Shown in pieces: positions 57,626 to 64,000 of a stretch of 64,000 bases of DNA (position 1 is the first letter of the stretch; every line of letters starts with the position of its first letter). The position numbers were made by a program, and so were the translations under genes. The DNA is from Epiperipatus broadwayi (lineage: Eukaryota; Onychophora; Udeonychophora; Euonychophora; Peripatidae): assembly GCA_028023455.1 (NCBI GenBank), contig JAQFVV010012495.1, positions 2,509,711 through 2,573,710 of the forward strand, in the 5' to 3' direction. Below the pieces are notes generated by a model that saw nothing but the letters and a program-made list of their open reading frames with translations, was not told the origin of the DNA and did not search any database.

Positions 57626-58044
57626 TATAAAAAATATTTGCTGAAATATAAAATCAAAAATATTATACAGTACAATCATTTATGTAAGTTAATAACCAAT
57701 GAGAATTTTTAAAAATGGGCTGGGTTTGAAATAGTGCAATCAAAATTGATAATTACAGTATATCAGTTATTAATTATTCTATATAATGTTTGTTCTGATA
57801 AAAAATAAAAAACGAAAGTTTATTTTACATAATTTTTTTATAAAAAAAATTTGCTGAAATATAAAATCAAAAATATTATACAGTACAATCATTTATGTAA
57901 GTTAATAACCAATGAGAATTTTTAAAAATGGGTTGGGTTTGAAATAGTGCAATCAAAATTGATAATTACAGTATATCAGTTATTAATTATTCTATATAAT
58001 GTTTGTTCTGATAAAAAATAAAAAACGAAAGTTTATTTTACATA
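57626..58044. repeat. 213-bp tandem duplication, nearly identical
   Basis: 57626-57838 is repeated at 57839-58044 with a 213-base offset. I see only a couple of differences (GGGCTGGG against GGGTTGGG, and one in the A-run). No element motif; a recent local duplication. Confidence 0.95.
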
Positions 58045-58555
58045 AAAATTGATTTTAAATTGAGGAAATTCACTGCCTTAGTTCGTTTACCGGGTCAATA
58101 ACGAAAGTTTAAATAAAGACAGACATCCACGTCATGCAGTGCCCCCACCCCACCCCAACACGCTCACGTTATTTTCTTTGTGTGCTTGATCGATAGACAA
58201 TCCAAATTCGTCATGTATTACAACCGTGGAATAAAATAAATATATTAGAGAGCGAAAACAATTTTGTTCATCTTAATAACTGTGTGTATAACTAAAAAAA
58301 CGCGACATTATACTTTATTTTAAAAATAAACACTTTTAATATAATACAGCAAATGACCAATAGCGAGAGGAAAAACTATTTAGTGAGGAGAAAAATTAAT
58401 GCAAAGTGATTTACATTTTATTCTTTTTTAAAAAAAAAAAAAAAGGTGGGGAGACTTATATGCTTACCACTCGTATCATATTCTAAAAGGATTAACAAAA
58501 ATATTAGTTAAGTATTTATTTCCGGAGTATGGTAATTTAGAATTGCTACGGATTT

Positions 58556-58730
58556 TTTATGACTTTCTATGGATGTAAAAGTTGGACATTGATGAAGGTA
58601 GAAAAACTACTGATGCTTTTGGTCTGTGGTACCAATCGAAGACATTTAAGAAACCATTAAATATAAAGAAAACAAACAAATGGATGACTAGATTAGGCCC
58701 AATTTTCATTTGCACCTCAAGTGAGTAGTT
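58556..58730 (+). pseudogene. BovB-like RTE LINE relic
   Basis: MTFYGCKSWTLMKVEKL at 58560, then LVCGTNRRHLRNH and NKQMDD-IRPNFHLH. It matches the order YGCESWTLKK...LWC.RR.LR...TN..IL..I.PE.SL of RTE/BovB C-termini. Confidence 0.6.
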
Positions 58731-59069
58731 TAAAAATATTGTAAAGCATATTATTTTAGTTTGAGACAACTTAGAAAATTCAATATTGGAATCTATTCTT
58801 ATTACTGTAAATGTGCTAGTGGAAATCAAACAGTTGGATTTTGCCAAAATGCTACTTAGAAATTATGTCGATTTGAAAATTATAATAATAATAACATTGT
58901 ACTATCTTAAGATTCTAATACTATATAAAAAGTAATTTTTTTAAAAATAAATTAGGTATTTTTTTATTGTTGTTGAGCTATGAAAATAAAAATGCTTATC
59001 TTGTTAATAAATTACTTTTTTCCCCGATTTATTTTTTTGGCAGGAAAATATATATTCGCTAAAATAAAG

Positions 59070-59205
59070 AGAGAGCTTCCTCAATATAATTAAAAATATT
59101 CAAGAAAGAGATAAGAGAGAGGCAGATCCATACCTGGCCATATTAACCTGGGAATTTACAACTGGCCCAAACAGTAACTGATCAACCACCCCCTAAATAA
59201 TTTAC
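59070..59205 (+). pseudogene. Ty3-like integrase relic
   Basis: The frame reads IIKNIQERDKREADPYLAIL then TWEFTTGPNSN, a stop, and STTP. This resembles the late integrase core of Ty3/Gypsy elements (KADPYLALL..RNTP....SPAQ). No LTR, RT or protease seen; short and broken. Confidence 0.45.
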
Positions 59206-59910
59206 TTGAAAATAACTATTAAGATTTAATAAAATCCTCCAGCCATAGCTCACCAAAACAGGGCTTACTAACAAAGGGATTTCGTTATAGACTAGATGAA
59301 TGATATATTCACCTTGTATCCACTGACTAAGTTCTTCACTAACACTCATTTGTATTCTACTGATTTTTGGATCAATCCTTCTTTGTATACATCATCCTGT
59401 AACCTCACCTAGCTAATTTTTGTTGTTTCTTTGTATTCGTCTATAGGTCAAATAAAATTATCTTGAAAAAGAAAACAAAGCTTATAAATAAATATCATGG
59501 TATGAGCTTAATTTGGTTTAGTCTGAATTTGTGTGACAGATACACGAGCTAAAGGACCTTAAATCAAAGCTCAACTCTTGTTATTTTCAGCGTTCAAATA
59601 TCCCGCGACTTTCCGAGACATAAATTATTCGATTATTATTATATCAGAATTTGGTTCACAAAAAATAAACGCATTAAGTTTATAAATGATGCCTAATAAA
59701 TTATTAGCAGGCTTTTAAATAAGACTAAAAATAAGAATGTATCTAAATAAAAAAAATTGAAGATCTGCTACTATGATTAATTTTTACATCTATTTAGTCC
59801 ATTATTTAATATTCACTTATTAAGCTATTCGCTTAAACGACAAATCCTTTTAGTACATCTTGCATTCGGTAGGTATTTTTAAATTATGATTTTTGTGCGA
59901 TTATTTTTTT
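59206..59910. other. Unassigned stretch next to the integrase relic
   Basis: Less AT-rich to about 59470, with GGTCAAATAAAATTATC (polyadenylation-like AATAAA) at 59447. It may be the rest of the LTR element; I cannot show it. Confidence 0.35.
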
Positions 59911-59914
59911 GCCC

Positions 59915-60040
59915 TGCGTGGTTTGATGCAGTAATGAAATGTAGATTCTGAAGCTCAACTCCACAGATCACAACTCACAGTTATCATTTCCGGTGCTGAA
60001 CTTCTTATGTCTTTCGAACAATAAATAACTCAATGGTTTT
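59915..60040 (+). mobile_element. SINE III copy
   Basis: GCGTGGTTTGATGCAGTAATG head, CATTTCCGGTGCTGAACTTC and TATGTCTTTCGAACAATAAAT tail. It lies just before the 3' tail of the RTE copy at 60061. Confidence 0.55.
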
Positions 60041-60060
60041 TATTTTAACTTAGTTTGGTT

Positions 60061-60640
60061 CATCATCATCATCAACCATTATCAATCCACTGCAGGATGA
60101 AGGTCTCTCCAAGTTCAATCCATCTTTTCCTATTTTTAGCTTCTCTTCTCCACATCACCCTTGCACACTTTCTTATGTCATCCATCCATCTCACATGTGG
60201 TCTCTTTCTGGGTCTTTTACAATCTCTTGGAATCCAGTTTAAAATTTCAATAGTCCATCTATTATCATCTCTTCTAACAATATGTCCATCCCAACTCCAC
60301 TTCAGTCCTTTTAATTTTTTCAATGAGGTCAGTAACACCTGTTTGGTCTCTTACCCATACATTGCGTTTTCGATCCCTTCTTGTTACTCCCAAGATGCAT
60401 CTCTCAATACTTCTTTGAGTGATCTGAAGTCTCTGTATTGCTCTTCTATTACGTGTCCAAGTCTCAGATCCACAAGTAAAAACTGGCAAAACACATTTGT
60501 TAAAAAACCTTCCTTTTCAAACTCATATGCATATTTCTTTTTAGTATAAAGTTATTTCTACCAAAAGCACTCCAACCAAGTTTAATTCTATGATTAATTT
60601 CATCCATTATATTTCCATCTGTATTAATAATCTAAGCTAA
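60061..60640 (-). pseudogene. RTE-type LINE 3' region, well preserved
   Basis: Minus strand: VFTCGSETWTRNRRAIQRLQ, ERCILGVTRRDRKRN, VWVRDQTGVTDLIEKIKR, then (after a one-base slip near 60310) KWSWDGHIVRRDDNRWTIE and ETFILQWIDNG. It ends at (GAT)n at 60061. 5'-truncated near 60640. Confidence 0.88.
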
Positions 60641-60904
60641 TATTTGTAGTGTATAACGGTAGTTTATAAATAGAATACTTAAATAAAAGAAAAAACATTA
60701 TTTAAAATCCAAATTTTAAAAACTATTTTTTCAAACGTATACGTGCGTGTGTGTGTGACGCATTACTTGCATATATATGCTAAAGACCTTGTTACTGAAA
60801 TCATACCTACTAGAAAAAAGTCTTTCGAAATGTAAAATTAGGACGTTCTGGCGAGGCTTTAGGTAAAATATTATATCGAGGTTTATTAATTACATAGCTC
60901 TGAG

Positions 60905-60990
60905 CAATTAATTAGTTCAGTCGGCAGAAAAGCCTGAAAGCAGACTAATGGTTCCTATGTCGATTTCCGATTGAGGTAAGTATATATAAA
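60905..60990 (+). mobile_element. tRNA-like (SINE-like) sequence
   Basis: TTAGTTCAGTCGGCAGAAAAG (A-box-like) and GTTCCTATGTCGATTTCCGA (B-box-like) at a tRNA-like distance. The cloverleaf is incomplete. Confidence 0.35.
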
Positions 60991-61603
60991 AAAGGATTGA
61001 ATAGAAATACCGGTCTGGCTAATTGAGATTGAACTATTTGATCAATGTTTTACCTCAGTGGATTTTGCATACGTCAAATGACGTCATGATCTTACTGACG
61101 ATTAAATAAATTGTCAACAGAATATATATATACATTACTACTATTTTAAAAAAAAATGTTTTTCCCCTTGATTATTACCGACTTTTAAATAAGAATTATA
61201 TTTCATTACATAATCTTTTTATTTGTAATATCTTAATGATATGGGATCGATTAAAGTCTACAATATACATTAACTCTGAAATTAAGATGTTAGAATAAAA
61301 TACTTAACAAATTGACAAACAATCACTTAAAAGGAATATTGCATGGAGTTGTTATTCTCGACATTTTGGAGCAGAGAATTTAATATTTACATAGTGGAAT
61401 AAGAAATTAAAATACTAGAATTAAGAATTACAAATATTTTTATTTTATTTGCTTTAAAAAAAAACTTAAGTTAAAACAATGCAAAGATATGCCAATAACT
61501 AGATTCCTGGATTAATTCTTAATTAAATAAAATTAAAAAAAAATCTTAGGCTGATCAATTAAGTTTTATGCTCAACATACAACTTCTCAAAATCTCAAAA
61601 ATA

Positions 61604-61739
61604 ATAACTGTATAATTTTTTTTTCATATGTCATAGCATCGGCCGGGACGCGAAACCACAACCGTCTGCAAACAACTACTTGCTTGCATGGCGGCTGCGA
61701 TACCTCTCGGCTAACAACGCAAGACATAACCGTATAATT
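61604..61739 (-). mobile_element. SINE I, long-arm subfamily
   Basis: Nearly identical to 23023-23126. Flanked by 14-bp repeats with one mismatch, ATAACTGTATAATT and ATAACCGTATAATT. Confidence 0.9.
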
Positions 61740-62345
61740 ACCTGATATTTTTGTTTATTAATACACTTCTCTGTTTATTATATATCTATGGCTAAATTTA
61801 TTAACCTATCTGATTTGTTTTTGACTTTTCCGACACGTCGTTACCCTCACACTCTGCAAAACTGTGGAGCTTAAGGACCACTGATAATTCCCAGCTCCGT
61901 TATTTTCAAACTTCTAATAGAACTCTTGGGAAATACAACTATATATATGTATATTGTTAGAAAAATCTATTAAATAGATTGGAAATGAAAACAATAACTG
62001 AACTAGGCTGAAATGAAATCTTCCCAGAAATTTTAAATAAACTGTTTGAAGGATACTTTATTAAATAACCATTTTTACAAACTTTCAAAAAAACGAATAT
62101 ACAATAATTTGAATGCAATAAACTATAAATATCAACAGCTAGTCGGTTGCTACAGCCATTTGCTTAAATTAAATAATGCAATAGCAACCTGTTAGTAAGA
62201 CAATACCACAATTAGGTAATAAATGGAAACCACTTACTATTTTTATCAAAGATCTTAAATAAACTATTAATGAAGTCATTGAAACAAATTGTAGATTTAA
62301 TTCCAATCTACTTTAGTCATGCATATATGAGATTTGCAATATAAA
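61740..62345. other. AT-rich unassigned stretch
   Basis: No element recognised before the tetranucleotide array. Confidence 0.5.
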
Positions 62346-62350
62346 GGTAA

Positions 62351-62802
<452 letters not shown>

Positions 62803-64000
62803 TGCCTGTGACTCAGTGTTTAAATACATTCACTTATTGTACTTATGATCTGATTTTCAAATACAGAGTAGGTAAAATTTTGAAGGTCTTTTTTGATCCC
62901 AAGCAAATAAATATTTTTAGGTAGTCAAATAACAAGGAAGAGAAACGTAAAATTCTACCAATGCAAGGAATGTGATGTTTAAAGATTAGTTTATCTACTT
63001 TATCTATTTGTGCTTAACATTGAAGTAAAAGATTAAAATACTTTTTGTTAAAAATTAGACAGAGGGCAATATCAAATTATTAAGTTTGTTTTCTTTAATT
63101 ACCCAACTTTAATACCAAAATATTCTTTGAAGTCGATTTTTGATCAGAGGATCTCTCACTTTACCATTTCAGAATACAATGCTGTATTGAAGATAGAATA
63201 CACTTAAACCCTTTTTAGTCCAGTAATAGCTTGATAAACATTGACATAATTGTATTCCACTTTATATTCAAAATGCCTCTCAATCTTAAAATGCATGGTT
63301 ACTTTACATTGCATCCAAAAATGATTAATTAATAAAACTCCAAAATATTTAAAAAACATTTACAATAATGAACTGACTAATTTCAGCTTAACCAGAACTG
63401 AGAGTTCCTAGATGGCAATGGAGAAGCTCAAGTAAATAAAAAATATGCATTATTTTAGTTAGAATCATAACGGATGAGAAAGCATTGGCAAAATAATGCT
63501 AATAATCATCTTATTTTGCAATACCTTACTGTTTATATGGGTAAACACACTTTCAGAACTAACATATAAACATACACAAATATATTTCATCCCTAAAAAA
63601 GCATGCATAAATGCATAAAATGTATTAATTATTAGAAGTATTATTTCGACTCAATAAAAACTTAGTTAGATAGATTTTAAAGTGCATTATTAAGGAACAA
63701 ATGTATGTATTTGGGTAGGAGTAAGCCTAAATGGCCACAAACAAACCACTCACAGATATGGGTAGCCCTTATATTTTATAAAGAAATAAATGGATGCATT
63801 AAGATATGAATAAACATGAGTGCTAACAAATAGACAATGTAGTAACATGCAATACATTTACCACATTTATTTTTTGCTGAAAGATTTTACAACTCTAAAC
63901 AATATCTATAGAAATATAGTTTTTCTAGATGTTTTGACTTTTGACAATGCATTTCTCAGCTCAACTTCACATATCCTAATTTTACAAACAAATGTTTATA
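62803..64000. other. AT-rich unassigned stretch
   Basis: No recognised gene, SINE, LINE or foldback to the window end. Confidence 0.5.

Overview
This window looks like gene-poor, strongly AT-rich DNA from an invertebrate animal nucleus. The elements point to a metazoan: RTE-type LINEs, a second non-LTR LINE with a zf-RVT-like tail, Penelope-like elements (PLEs) with a GIY-YIG region, tRNA-derived SINEs, a Ty3-like integrase relic and hAT-like ends. I cannot name the species. I found no intact host protein-coding gene. Every long reading frame I could assign is a broken retroelement frame, a shadow frame or simple repeat. Gene symbols are therefore left empty.

The most notable content is a set of palindromic (foldback) retroposons, several of which carry hammerhead ribozyme (HHR) motifs. 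Family A (113-743, 16300-16805, 22385-22575, 48804-48970, 55321-55981) has a type I HHR in each arm. The motif is CTGATGA, a 5-6 bp stem II, GAAA, a 3 bp stem III with a 2-nt loop, and a closing ACCAA/TTGGT stem I. Family E (17882-18131) is a single foldback whose apex is itself an HHR, so its arms form one very long stem I. Family C (3051, 4240-5605, 8102, 34020, 51008) carries decayed versions of the same kind of core. Copies of families A, C and G are flanked by 11-16 bp direct repeats and have a tail on one side only. That is the mark of RNA-mediated (target-primed) insertion rather than of DNA MITEs. These elements resemble retrozymes and PLE-associated HHRs. The pairing of palindromic arms with HHRs is what merits attention.

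Layout: 0-5.6 kb holds family A, B and C foldbacks, including a 1.37 kb palindrome. 8.1-12.4 kb holds a family C copy, a head-to-head pair of PLE fragments with a nested RTE piece, and SINEs. 13.8-18.1 kb holds a CT-rich tract, family B, a BovB-like LINE relic, family A copy 2, foldback F and the HHR-capped foldback E. 20.4-26.5 kb holds LINE fragments, two with 5' inversions. 26.8-27.3 kb is foldback G. 30.2-32.1 kb is the best LINE-2 copy. 34.6-38.3 kb is the least repetitive stretch. 38.3-48.4 kb holds RTE copies, foldbacks and SINEs. 48.8-62 kb is a dense mix of SINEs, foldbacks and LINE relics. 62.35-62.80 kb is a large CTAT-type tetranucleotide array.

LINE-2, RTE or PLE machinery could supply reverse transcriptase for the SINEs and foldbacks. 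No full-length coding copy is present here, so any mobilisation would need elements elsewhere in the genome.
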